Source: Acidimicrobiaceae bacterium
Lineage (GTDB): Bacteria > Actinomycetota > Acidimicrobiia > Acidimicrobiales > Aldehydirespiratoraceae
NCBI GenBank assembly: GCA_009843915.1
Contig: VYCM01000037.1
Location: 1 to 64,000, forward strand
Reading direction: 5' to 3'
Length of the DNA stretch: 64,000 bases
Both the position numbers and the translations under genes were made by a program. Below are positions 1 through 6,963 of the stretch, piece after piece; within the stretch, counting starts at the first letter, position 1; every line of letters begins with the position of its first letter. Under the pieces are notes generated by a model. It did no database searches, was not told the DNA's origin, and saw only the letters and a list, made by a program, of their open reading frames with translations.

Positions 1-1341
1 GGCCGTGTAGGAATCGGCCAGCCAGTAGCCGCAGTACTCGCTGAAGCTGCGGGTCAACCCAGAGGTGCGGGGATGGAACCCCGTCTCCTTGGTCAGCTGT
101 GCCTCGGAGTCTGCGGTCATGCGGATCGCCGTCGCTTTCTTGAACCGGTTGGCAGAGGGATAGACCCGCACCGCGATGTCGGTGGGGTTCCAGGCGTTGG
201 CCGCGTCGATGTCGTCGGGGCATGAGGTGGACACGCACACCAGGTCCTCCAGAGCCCGCAGCAGGACGTAGTCGCCCGGCCGGGACCACGGCTCGTCGAG
301 GTGGATCTGGTTGTGGTCGTCGAGGTTGGTGTTGTAGAAGAAGTTGATGGCCTCCCAGCCCCGGCGGCGGGCCACTCCGTAGGGGCCGAGTTCGTTGTTG
401 ATGTTCTCGGTGCAGTTGACGTGGCCGGGGTAGCCCATCTCCTCGTAGTAGCGGGCGTTGCAGGCCGTGTTGAACGTGTCGTGGCGACCGACGGTGTCCT
501 GGACCACCTCGACCAGGGGCTGCATCCTGGCGTTGAAGAACTTGGAGTAGAGGCCGGGCGCAGGACAGCTCGCGCCCATGAGGGTGCGGGTGATGGTGGC
601 GTCCAGGCAGAGATCGGCGCCCGCTTCGAGGTCGGCGACCGCGAAGCACTGGAAGTCCGAGCACTGCCGGCCCTCCACGTCGACGACCTGGAACCAGTCG
701 CCCTTGGCGACCTCGTAGGCCCTCGCCGTGCTGTTCCTGATGATGAAGTCCTGGCTGGGATCGGCCAGCGGCGCGGGCAGCAGCGGCTCGGTGGAGGAGC
801 GGGTCACGTCGCGGCGGTGCACGTAGGCGATCAGGTCGGTGGCGGGAGCACCGCCGTGGGCCGACATCGGCTCGCCCGGTGCGACGATCACGCAGGCGAC
901 GTCGTCATGGGCCACCACCCTGGTCCGGGCGCCGGGCGCGGTGTCGTCGCCCAGGACCCTCAACGGAGTCGCGGCCCGCAGCGCGGCCAGGTCCACGCCG
1001 GCGCGTTCCAGCCCGACCCGCACCCGGCGGGCGTCCTGAAGCTCGGCGGAGAGAATGCCTACTGCGGCCGGTTCCTCGGTAGAGCGGGCCCGGCTGCCGT
1101 TGCCGCTACCGGGGGCATCGGCGGAGCCGAGCAGGTTGGGATCGGATCGACCGTTGGCGTCGAATGCCACCAGCTCGCAAGGCTGGCGACCCTCGGGATC
1201 GACGATCTCCAGCTCGTCACCAGCGTCGAGGGCCAGGACGGTGGCGCCGCCGCCGGTCACCCGGTAGCGCTCGACTCCCGGTCCGAGCATCAACAGCCCC
1301 GGCACCAGGACCCTGGGCTGGTCCGGTGCGGTCGTGGTCAT
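1..1341 (-). CDS. DUF1989 domain protein leading into a GcvT-type aminomethyltransferase (C-terminal part beyond window)
   Basis: Reading leftwards from the ATG at 1341, the frame is open for 447 codons to the window edge, so the ORF track missed it for lack of a stop. GGGAGG lies five bases before the ATG. Two DUF1989-like halves are visible, each with a 'VD.EGRQ' motif (about residues 45-55 and 220-230); the second has 'NCTENINNELGPYGV' and 'DDHNQIHLDEPWSRPGDY'. The last 35 residues ('FHPRTSGLTRSFSEYCGYW') match the linker that joins DUF1989 (urea-carboxylase-associated) domains to a GcvT folate-binding aminomethyltransferase in known fusion proteins. By family this suggests cytosolic breakdown of a methylated or ureido amine, but the substrate is unknown. 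The GcvT half lies outside the window and is inferred. Confidence 0.8.
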   Translation of the reverse strand, partial: MTTTAPDQPRVLVPGLLMLGPGVERYRVTGGGATVLALDAGDELEIVDPEGRQPCELVAFDANGRSDPNLLGSADAPGSGNGSRARSTEEPAAVGILSAELQDARRVRVGLERAGVDLAALRAATPLRVLGDDTAPGARTRVVAHDDVACVIVAPGEPMSAHGGAPATDLIAYVHRRDVTRSSTEPLLPAPLADPSQDFIIRNSTARAYEVAKGDWFQVVDVEGRQCSDFQCFAVADLEAGADLCLDATITRTLMGASCPAPGLYSKFFNARMQPLVEVVQDTVGRHDTFNTACNARYYEEMGYPGHVNCTENINNELGPYGVARRRGWEAINFFYNTNLDDHNQIHLDEPWSRPGDYVLLRALEDLVCVSTSCPDDIDAANAWNPTDIAVRVYPSANRFKKATAIRMTADSEAQLTKETGFHPRTSGLTRSFSEYCGYWLADSYTA

Positions 1342-1410
1342 GATCGCCTCCCTCGAGGTGATGATCTTCGTGGCCAGTCTCGCGGTGCGCGCCTGAGCAC
1401 GCAACCGGCA

Positions 1411-1821
1411 TTAGCGCCTCCGCCTGCCCAATGGCCCAGACAGTCCGTGCCCCGGTGGCTTGTCGTCGGTGCCGGATGCGGAGACACCAGCGAACATCTC
1501 CCAGATCAGTAGGACGGCGGCCACGACACAGACCGCGGCCGCTATCCAGAGCCCCACGGCGGGGTCGGTCCCGCCGTCAAGAATCCTTCGGATCGCGATA
1601 GCACCGGCGAAGCCGGCGCCGATCCAAGCCGGTCGCCAGCCCACCTGGACGAGCCCGGCGGTGACCAGGCTCACGACCAGGACCAGTTGGCCGTCATTGA
1701 CGGCGACCCCCTGCACCGACTCCGTGCCGTTCGCTGATGCAGTCGTGTGCCACGGCAAGAACATCGCCGCGGCGGCTACGACCGCGCAAGCCTGCGCGAT
1801 CCGCTTACGAGGGATCCTCAC
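1411..1821 (-). CDS. hypothetical integral membrane protein
   Basis: This 136-aa protein starts with GTG. It shows about four hydrophobic segments: residues 8-25, 45-62, 66-82 and 88-110. 'FLPWHT' followed by a polar Asn/Ser/Gly loop resembles small actinobacterial membrane proteins of unknown function. The C-terminus is Arg-rich and probably cytosolic. It lies between the DUF1989-GcvT gene and the amt microprotein group on the same strand, separated from the latter by a strong hairpin, so it probably belongs to a different transcript. No function can be assigned. Confidence 0.6.
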   Translation of the reverse strand: MRIPRKRIAQACAVVAAAAMFLPWHTTASANGTESVQGVAVNDGQLVLVVSLVTAGLVQVGWRPAWIGAGFAGAIAIRRILDGGTDPAVGLWIAAAVCVVAAVLLIWEMFAGVSASGTDDKPPGHGLSGPLGRRRR

Positions 1822-1846
1822 GGCGTCAGGCTAGGGGCCAGATGCA

Positions 1847-1889
1847 GGGGCTGGCGCCGCACCGCTCAGTGCGGCACGGCGCCAGCCTC
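1847..1889. terminator. long GC-rich hairpin, probable terminator of the amt operon
   Basis: A perfect 11-bp inverted repeat (GGCTGGCGCCG / CGGCGCCAGCC), extendable to 13 pairs with one G-U, flanks an inner CCGC/GCGG stem. It lies just after the stop of the last amt-linked microprotein. There is no T-run on either side, as is common for hairpin terminators in GC-rich actinobacteria. Confidence 0.5.
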
Positions 1890-1911
1890 CTTGAATGGGG
1901 TGAGTCAGGTG

Positions 1912-2037
1912 TCAGAAAGCCTGGATGGCGATAATCGTGAAGACGATGCAGGCGATCGTGAAGACGATGAACGCCATCTCGATGCCCTTGTCGTGGCCCT
2001 GCTTTCCCTGGAACTCGATTTGCTTACGACGTGCCAT
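1912..2037 (-). CDS. 41-aa single-pass membrane microprotein, amt operon
   Basis: This gene is too short for the ORF track. It starts with ATG at 2037, preceded by GGAGG inside the end of the upstream gene, and ends with TGA at 1912-1914. The protein has a basic N-terminus ('MARRKQIEFQGKQGHDKG') and one hydrophobic helix of about 20 residues rich in Ile, Phe and Val. Its start is one base from the stop of the 74-aa gene, whose Shine-Dalgarno sequence (GGAGGACTGA) is the same, so the two are probably translated together. It may be a small subunit or regulator of the ammonium transporter. That role is inferred from position only. Confidence 0.6.
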   Translation of the reverse strand: MARRKQIEFQGKQGHDKGIEMAFIVFTIACIVFTIIAIQAF

Positions 2038-2038
2038 G

Positions 2039-2263
2039 TCAGTCCTCCGAGCCGTACTTGTCGGCGAGCCGGTCGGCCGCGTGGTTCAGTAGCTTGTCCT
2101 CGCGGGTCGTCACCAGTATCGCGGAGATCACGGAGACCGCGATCCCGATAATGGCGAGGACGACCGAGGGGCCGGCGCCGAAGACGGGGCCTTCAGCCCA
2201 CGTGAAATACGGGCCGGCCAGCTCTACGCCTTGTTCCCAACTGTCGAAGGGGAAGCTGTTCAT
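2039..2263 (-). CDS. 74-aa membrane microprotein, amt operon
   Basis: An ATG start preceded by AAGGAGG supports this 74-aa protein. It has an amphipathic, aromatic-rich N-terminus (about residues 1-28), one transmembrane helix (about residues 30-52, 'SVVLAIIGIAVSVISAILV') and a charged cytosolic-looking tail ('TTREDKLLNHAADRLADKY'). It sits between two other microprotein genes downstream of amt on the same strand. I do not recognise the family. The conserved-looking gene order suggests a partner of the transporter, but this is inference. Confidence 0.65.
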   Translation of the reverse strand: MNSFPFDSWEQGVELAGPYFTWAEGPVFGAGPSVVLAIIGIAVSVISAILVTTREDKLLNHAADRLADKYGSED

Positions 2264-2289
2264 TCAGTCCTCCTTAGTTCTGAACGTTG

Positions 2290-2418
2290 TTAGTTGTCGT
2301 GTCGATGACCGTGCGCCTCCAGCTGCGCTCGCCTGCGCTTGCCCCAGTACCCGGCGGCTGCGACCACCAAGTACATGACGGCAAGTGCTCCGACGAGCTG
2401 CAGCCATGAGGCGGACAC
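2290..2418 (-). CDS. 42-aa membrane microprotein immediately downstream of amt
   Basis: A GTG start at 2418 lies only three bases after the amt stop (2422-2424), and the frame runs to TAA at 2290-2292. The 42-aa product has one hydrophobic helix ('WLQLVGALAVMYLVVAAAGY') followed by a strongly basic tail (KRRR) and a His-rich end (HGHRHDN). The tiny gap to amt implies translational coupling. The ORF track shows only a shadow frame here. The function is unknown; a transporter-associated microprotein is the simplest reading. Confidence 0.55.
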   Translation of the reverse strand: MSASWLQLVGALAVMYLVVAAAGYWGKRRRAQLEAHGHRHDN

Positions 2419-2421
2419 CGG

Positions 2422-3810
2422 CTAGCGGTTGGCGGCGAGATCCGCCCGCAGCGTGGCTGCGGCCGACTCCCGTGAGCCGTCGGCGTGGGTGATGGGCTCG
2501 TCGGCCCGGCCGAACTCCGGATAGAAGTCCGTCTCGAACTCGGCCATGTCGAGGCCCTCGACCTCCACCTCGGGCGGAACCCTCAGCAGGTTCAGCTTCT
2601 TGAGGATCCACGATGCGACGTAGCCGGTCACGAAGGACAGCGCGAAGATCGCGGTCACGCCCACGAGCTGGCCCAGGAAGCTGGTCTCCACACCGGCGGG
2701 GCCCGTCGGGTACCCGGCGGCGAAGATGCCAACGGCCAGCGCGCCCCACATTCCCATGAAGCCGTGGACTGACACTGCGCCGACGGCGTCGTCGACGCGG
2801 GCCTTGCTCTCCAGCCAGCCGCCGATGTAGTAGCAGGCTCCGGCCGAGAAGAAGGCCAGAATCAGCACCAGGTTGGGGCTGTAGATGTCGGCGCCCGCCG
2901 ATACCGCCACCACGCCGGCCAGGCCTCCGGAGATGGTCCAGAACGGATCACCCTTGGAGAAGATGTAGCCGCCGGCGAAACCGCCCGCGAAGCCCATCGT
3001 GATGGTGTAGGTGATGGCCGACAGCGTGGCCGGGTTGAAGTAGATGTTGGCCCAACCCGGAGTGGTGTCGGCTGTGATGGCAAGGCACGCCGCGTAGAAG
3101 GCGTAGAAGGCCGTGAAGATGATCATCAACCCCATCAGCGTGAGGTGCAGGTTGTGGGGCTGGAAGGCTCTCGTGCCGCCGTTGCTGTCGTACCTCCCGA
3201 TCCTCGGACCGAGGTTGTACAGCACGCCCAGGGCGAAGATGCCGGCCACACCGTGGACCACCATCGAAGCCGCGAAGTCGTGGTAGCCGAAGTGCACGCC
3301 CAGCCAGCCTCCGTAGCTCCATCCCCAAGCCGCAGCGACGACCCAGACCAAGCCGCCCATCAGGGCGGTCAGCCACAGGTAGGCCGAGATGCGGATGCGC
3401 TCGATCACCGCGCCGGACATGATCGATCCCGTCGTCCAGGAGAACAGCACGAAGGCCGCCCAGAAGACGCCCGTGATGTTGTCGCCGAGGTGTGGTCCCG
3501 CGGAGCCGTCCCACGCGAGGCCGTAGCCGTCGCCGCAGAAGTAAAGCCCCGTCAGACCTGCGGGGCTTGCTCCATCGGCTGAAACTGTGAACTTCAAACC
3601 TTCCTGCATGCAGAAGTACACGTACCAGCCGAGGTAGTAGAACGTCGGCGTCACCACGGCAATCGTCATGATGTTCTTCATCGCCGTCGACATGATGTTC
3701 TTGCGGCGGCTGACGCCGGCCTCGTAGGTCATGAACCCCACGTGCAGCAGCCACATGATTGCGACGGTGAAGAAGTAGTAAGCCTCGGTGAACACTATGG
3801 CAGTGCTCAT
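2422..3810 (-). CDS. amt: ammonium transporter (Amt/MEP/Rh family)
   Basis: The product is a polytopic inner-membrane ammonium channel of 462 aa. The ORF is open from 3894, but I place the start at the ATG at 3810 because GGGGGTGA precedes it and the Amt-like N-terminal segment begins just after it ('TEAYYFFTVAIMWLLHVGF'). Both pore histidines are present, in 'SMVVHGVAG' and 'VSVHGFMGMWG', each in its usual family context. About 11 hydrophobic segments are seen. The cytosolic C-terminal tail ('PPEVEVEGLDMAEFETDFYP') is the type that normally responds to the PII protein GlnK, but no glnK is present nearby. Three microprotein genes follow. A 156-bp upstream region carries tandem repeats and a -10-like box. 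Confidence 0.92.
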   Translation of the reverse strand: MSTAIVFTEAYYFFTVAIMWLLHVGFMTYEAGVSRRKNIMSTAMKNIMTIAVVTPTFYYLGWYVYFCMQEGLKFTVSADGASPAGLTGLYFCGDGYGLAWDGSAGPHLGDNITGVFWAAFVLFSWTTGSIMSGAVIERIRISAYLWLTALMGGLVWVVAAAWGWSYGGWLGVHFGYHDFAASMVVHGVAGIFALGVLYNLGPRIGRYDSNGGTRAFQPHNLHLTLMGLMIIFTAFYAFYAACLAITADTTPGWANIYFNPATLSAITYTITMGFAGGFAGGYIFSKGDPFWTISGGLAGVVAVSAGADIYSPNLVLILAFFSAGACYYIGGWLESKARVDDAVGAVSVHGFMGMWGALAVGIFAAGYPTGPAGVETSFLGQLVGVTAIFALSFVTGYVASWILKKLNLLRVPPEVEVEGLDMAEFETDFYPEFGRADEPITHADGSRESAAATLRADLAANR

Positions 3811-3863
3811 TGACTCACCCCCAATTCTTCTTGTCCGCTCCGACCGTTCGGCCGGACCTGCCG

Positions 3864-3869
3864 ACAATA
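3864..3869 (-). promoter_or_regulatory. -10-like box for amt (TATTGT)
   Basis: TATTGT on the minus strand lies 54 bp before the amt ATG. The hexamer 17 bp further upstream (GGGAAC) is a poor -35 box, which fits a promoter that needs an activator. The three 20-bp repeats begin about 8 bp beyond that hexamer, the usual place for activator sites. This is inference from sequence only. Confidence 0.35.
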
Positions 3870-3900
3870 GCACAGACCGCGCCGCCGTTCCCATCGGACG

Positions 3901-3960
3901 TTTTCCCAGGGGTCGCGAACCTTTCCCAGGGTTCGCGAATCTTTCCCAGGGTTCGCGCCT
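3901..3960. repeat. three tandem 20-bp repeats upstream of amt
   Basis: Three head-to-tail copies of a 20-bp unit (consensus CTTTCCCAGGGTTCGCGAAT) fill the space between the stop of the upstream gene and the amt promoter region. Each copy holds a full or partial TTCGCGAA palindrome. The 20-bp period is close to two helical turns, so bound proteins would sit on one DNA face. This is a good candidate operator for nitrogen control. It does not obviously match the GlnR or AmtR consensus sequences I know. Confidence 0.7.
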
Positions 3961-3966
3961 CGGCCT

Positions 3967-4365
3967 CTACTCCTCGTCCGGCTTGTGGACTATGACTTGC
4001 TCGAGGTCCCCGGTGTTGGCGTTGACCCAGATGTCGGCCTTGCGAAGGAAATCCTCGGGGCCGCCCTCGGGGTCGTCCACGGTGAAGACCACCACCCACA
4101 TCAACTTGGCCGGGAAGCCCTGGCGCAGCAGCTTGGCCTCTGTCTTGTCGGGTGCGAAGGCGCCGGGCTCGGCTGCCAGCGCAGCGCTGGCAGTGGCGAC
4201 GGCCTGCTCCTCCTCCACGTTCCTGCCCCCGCAGCTCTGCGGGGCGAACACGGAGACGAGCACCAGCGCCAGTCCGACCACGATCAGCAGCTTGGTGCGT
4301 CCCTGAATAGCCGTGATGCGGCCCAGCAGACCGGCGGGCTTCTCCTCGGGTGTCGGGTCGGTCAT
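3967..4365 (-). CDS. single-pass membrane-anchored hypothetical protein
   Basis: This 132-aa protein has a short cytosolic N-terminus (residues 1-23), one transmembrane helix (about 25-42, 'LLIVVGLALVLVSVFAP') and an extracytoplasmic domain of about 85 residues. The end of that domain ('KADIWVNANTGDLEQVIV') resembles the strand pattern of PepSY-like domains, though the match is weak. The start is the ATG at 4365. It follows a small membrane-protein gene by 30 bp and precedes the amt promoter repeats. Its function is unknown. Confidence 0.6.
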   Translation of the reverse strand: MTDPTPEEKPAGLLGRITAIQGRTKLLIVVGLALVLVSVFAPQSCGGRNVEEEQAVATASAALAAEPGAFAPDKTEAKLLRQGFPAKLMWVVVFTVDDPEGGPEDFLRKADIWVNANTGDLEQVIVHKPDEE

Positions 4366-4395
4366 CCTCGCGGTCCTGGCGTCGGTGAGGCTGGG

Positions 4396-4623
4396 TCAGG
4401 CCTTGTCGGGCGATCGCACGAAGAAGCGCAGAACTATGTACCCCAGCACGTGCGTGAGGGCCACGACGCTAACCCACCAGAGCAGAATGTGGACCCGGTA
4501 GCCGCGTTCGCGGCACTCCCAGACTGTGAGCCCGATCGCGGCGACCAGCAGGATCCAGAGCACGAGGCTCTGGCGGATGGCGTTGCCCTCGCTGAACCAG
4601 TCGAGAATGATCAGCAGGCCCAC
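4396..4623 (-). CDS. small two-helix membrane protein
   Basis: This 75-aa hydrophobic protein starts with GTG. It has an N-terminal amphipathic stretch and two clear transmembrane helices (about residues 18-34 and 44-66) separated by a basic loop ('ECRERGYRVH'). It lies 45 bp after the XRE-cupin regulator gene and 30 bp before the next membrane-protein gene, so the three probably share a transcript. I do not recognise the family. Confidence 0.5.
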   Translation of the reverse strand: MGLLIILDWFSEGNAIRQSLVLWILLVAAIGLTVWECRERGYRVHILLWWVSVVALTHVLGYIVLRFFVRSPDKA

Positions 4624-4668
4624 GGGACGGTCCTGGCCTTCTTGAAGGCGGTCAGCAGGCTCACAGAC

Positions 4669-5370
4669 TCATCCTCCCGCGCCGGTCCCCGGTTCGCTGG
4701 CCGGGTACACCTTGATGGAGATGAAACGTATCGGCAACTTGACGAGCTCGACCGGGCCGTGGGCCACCTCGCCGTGGATCTGCATGGTGTCGCCCGCATC
4801 GAGGCGGTAGGCCTTCCCGCCGTAGCCGTAGTCGATCGACCCCTCCAGCACATGGATGAACTCCACCCCGGGATGCTGGTAGAGGGGGAACACGCCGCCC
4901 GGCTCGGTGATGGTGGTGATCATCGGCTCGATCACGCGGTTGGGGCCGCGCAGGGTGCCTAGATCCTGGTAGAGGCGCCCCGGCCCACCTCCCTGGTGGT
5001 GGATCTCGTGACCCTCGCCCGCCTTGACGATCACCAGGTCGTGCTCCTCGTCCAGGCCTCGGAACAGGGCGGTGACCGGGACGCGGGCGGTGGCCGCCAG
5101 CCGCACGAGGGTCGACAGGCTCGGTGCGCTCTGGCCGTGCTCGATCTTGGAGAGCATTCCCAGGGAGATCTCGGCGCCGGCCGCGAACTCCGACATCGTC
5201 ATGTTCAGCGACCGGCGGAACTCCCGGACCCGGCTCCCCACCACGCGACACAACTCCTCGGTGGAGACCGAGGGGCCAAGCGCCTCGGTGAGTTCCGGAT
5301 CGACGCGGTCGCCGCCGGAGCCGGATTGAGAGGCATCCGCAAGTGCCATACCCGAGATGATGCCAGACAT
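4669..5370 (-). CDS. XRE-family transcriptional regulator with C-terminal cupin sensor domain
   Basis: This 233-aa one-component regulator has a helix-turn-helix at about residues 45-100 ('VREFRRSLNMTMSEFAAGAE', then 'LGMLSKIEHGQSAPSLSTL') and a cupin domain at about residues 120-228 ('HPGVEFIHVLEGSIDYGYGG', 'GDTMQIHGEVAHGP'). In this family the cupin usually binds a small ligand or metal and modulates DNA binding. It diverges from the TauD-like oxygenase gene across 64 bp, so that gene is its most likely target besides itself. An internal ATG at codon 8 is an alternative start. Confidence 0.88.
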   Translation of the reverse strand: MSGIISGMALADASQSGSGGDRVDPELTEALGPSVSTEELCRVVGSRVREFRRSLNMTMSEFAAGAEISLGMLSKIEHGQSAPSLSTLVRLAATARVPVTALFRGLDEEHDLVIVKAGEGHEIHHQGGGPGRLYQDLGTLRGPNRVIEPMITTITEPGGVFPLYQHPGVEFIHVLEGSIDYGYGGKAYRLDAGDTMQIHGEVAHGPVELVKLPIRFISIKVYPASEPGTGAGG

Positions 5371-5422
5371 AGGCGGGTTCGGAGGGTACTGGGGCCGGCC
5401 GACCTGGTGAACGTACCGCTAC

Positions 5423-5428
5423 TAGCAT
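5423..5428 (+). promoter_or_regulatory. -10-like box, leaderless start of the TauD-like gene
   Basis: TAGCAT is followed by six bases and then the GTG start at 5435. This is the spacing expected when transcription begins at the start codon itself. No Shine-Dalgarno sequence precedes the GTG. Confidence 0.45.
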
Positions 5429-5434
5429 TGTGCC

Positions 5435-6346
5435 GTGGGGGCGCTCAGCATCAGTCCCGCCGCATCCACCATCGGCGCCGAGGTATCGGGCGTGGACCTG
5501 TCGGAGGACATCGGCGACGGACTGGCCGCCGAGATCAGGACAGCGCTGGACGAGCGCGGGGTGCTTGTGTTCGTGGGCCAGGACGCCGTCGACGACGAGT
5601 CCCAGAAGCGGATCGCCTCCATCTGGGCCGCTCCGCAGCCACATCCGATAGTGGAGTTCCTCGGCAGCGACGAGGTGATCGGCGTGGTCTACAACGACGC
5701 CGATCACCCTCCGGCCGCGGGCGGTGACAGCTCGTTCCACACCGATTACTCGTTCAATCCCGAGATCCCTGATGTGGCCGTGCTGCGGCCGTTGGTGATA
5801 CCTCCCGTGGGCGGGGCAACGCTGTGGTCGGACGCGCGTGCCGCTCTGGAACGCCTCGACGGTGACCTGGTGGACGGGTTGCGGGGCCGGGTCGCCCATC
5901 ACGACATGGGACCGGGCTTCCGGCGTGAGATGGAGGCCCGGTTCGGTACCGAGGTGGCCGACAAGCTCGATGCACGTTTCGGAGCCGGCTACCGCCATCC
6001 CATTGTCGCTGTGCATCCACGCACCGGTGATGAGCTGCTGTTCGTGAATGCGGGCTTCACCCGTCATGTGATCGGGCTGCCCACAGGCCGCAGCGACGCC
6101 CTGCTCTCCCGATTGTTCGAGACCTTCACTGATCCGTCCATCACCTTCAGTCGCAGCTGGAGGCCGGGCGATGTCGCCGTGTGGGACGAGCACCGCACCG
6201 TCCACCGCGGCCCCAACGACTTCGCTCCTCACGAACGCCGGTTGCACCGTTGCACGGCAGGCAGCCGCCGCCCCATCGCGTCCGAGGCCAAGCCAGGTCG
6301 ACGGGGCGGGCCAGCCGGTGGTCGGTCTACCATCGGCGCATCCTGA
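5435..6346 (+). CDS. TauD/TfdA-family Fe(II)/2-oxoglutarate dioxygenase
   Basis: This 303-aa cytosolic enzyme has the TauD fold markers: an N-terminal 'IGAEVSGVDLSED' strand motif, the first two iron ligands in 'FHTDYSF' (about residues 108-114) and the distal histidine in 'VWDEHRTVHRGPND', followed by an Arg-rich 2-oxoglutarate-binding stretch. Family members hydroxylate sulfonates such as taurine, aryloxyacids or other small acids next to a heteroatom; the substrate cannot be read from sequence. The last 25 residues are low-complexity and beyond the fold. The start is GTG with a leaderless-type promoter, and the divergent XRE-cupin gene may regulate it. Confidence 0.85.
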   Translation: MGALSISPAASTIGAEVSGVDLSEDIGDGLAAEIRTALDERGVLVFVGQDAVDDESQKRIASIWAAPQPHPIVEFLGSDEVIGVVYNDADHPPAAGGDSSFHTDYSFNPEIPDVAVLRPLVIPPVGGATLWSDARAALERLDGDLVDGLRGRVAHHDMGPGFRREMEARFGTEVADKLDARFGAGYRHPIVAVHPRTGDELLFVNAGFTRHVIGLPTGRSDALLSRLFETFTDPSITFSRSWRPGDVAVWDEHRTVHRGPNDFAPHERRLHRCTAGSRRPIASEAKPGRRGGPAGGRSTIGAS

Positions 6347-6933
6347 TCCTCCTGCGGCACGGCCGCACTCCCAACAACGCCCAGGCCCGGCTTCAGGGCC
6401 AGATCGACTCGCCTCTCGACGAGGTCGGCTTCGAGCAGTCCGCAGTGGTCGGCAAGGCTCTTCGAGACCGCTGGCCCGTGGATCGCGTGGTGACGTCATC
6501 GCGCCGCCGCACCCGGCAGACGTCCAGGGCCGCTGGCCTCGGTGATGTCCCAACCATGATCGACGACCGGTGGATGGAGATCGACTTCGGTGCCTATGAC
6601 GACCGCCGCATCTCCGACGTCATGGCCGAACTCGGCGCGGCCTGGGCCTCAGACATCTCCTACGTGCCACCCGGAGGCGAGTCGATGGCCTGCCTGCATG
6701 AGCGGGTGGGCGAGGCGGTCGCCGAGATCGTGGAGGAGGCCGCGACCAGCAACATCGTGGTGGTGACCCATGCCACCCCCATCAAGTCGGCGGTGGCATG
6801 GTTGCTGGATGGCACCGCCGAGATGATCATGCGCCTACGGGTGAGCCTGGCATCCGTCACCGCCTTCGGTCCGGTGGGGCACGGGATGGTCCTTACCGAG
6901 TTCAATTGGCGACCGGCGCGCCACATTGGCTAA
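6343..6933 (+). CDS. histidine phosphatase (phosphoglycerate-mutase-like) family protein
   Basis: The phosphohistidine motif 'LRHGRTPNN' stands at the extreme N-terminus of the homologous region. 'TSSRRRTRQTS' and the second histidine in 'VVTHATPIKSA' complete the active site. The ORF is open from a GTG at 6181, but that part lies inside the oxygenase gene and looks like a shadow frame. No ATG or GTG occurs near the expected start; the nearest TTG (6250) would overlap the previous gene by 97 nt. I therefore begin at CTG 6343, which overlaps the previous TGA. Members remove phosphate from sugars, cofactors or small metabolites; the substrate is unknown. Confidence 0.75.
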   Translation: MILLRHGRTPNNAQARLQGQIDSPLDEVGFEQSAVVGKALRDRWPVDRVVTSSRRRTRQTSRAAGLGDVPTMIDDRWMEIDFGAYDDRRISDVMAELGAAWASDISYVPPGGESMACLHERVGEAVAEIVEEAATSNIVVVTHATPIKSAVAWLLDGTAEMIMRLRVSLASVTAFGPVGHGMVLTEFNWRPARHIG

Positions 6934-6950
6934 CGGCTGCAGTCCGGACC

Positions 6951-6956
6951 TATCGT
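6951..6956 (+). promoter_or_regulatory. -10-like box, leaderless start of the VOC gene
   Basis: TATCGT, then seven bases, then the ATG at 6964. The spacing predicts that the transcript begins at the start codon. This would be the promoter of the VOC-cupin-hyuA-hyuB-ligase operon. Confidence 0.4.
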
Positions 6957-6963
6957 CGAAGCG

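Noticed and set aside
301-1512. 403-aa plus-strand ORF at the left end
   Set aside because: It is the antisense shadow of the DUF1989-GcvT gene. The minus frame has recognisable motifs and a Shine-Dalgarno site, while the plus frame is low-complexity.
4661-6553. 630-aa minus-strand ORF
   Set aside because: It runs antisense through the TauD-like gene and out of frame through the XRE-cupin gene, both of which have clear motifs; its composition is Arg/Pro-rich with no domain.
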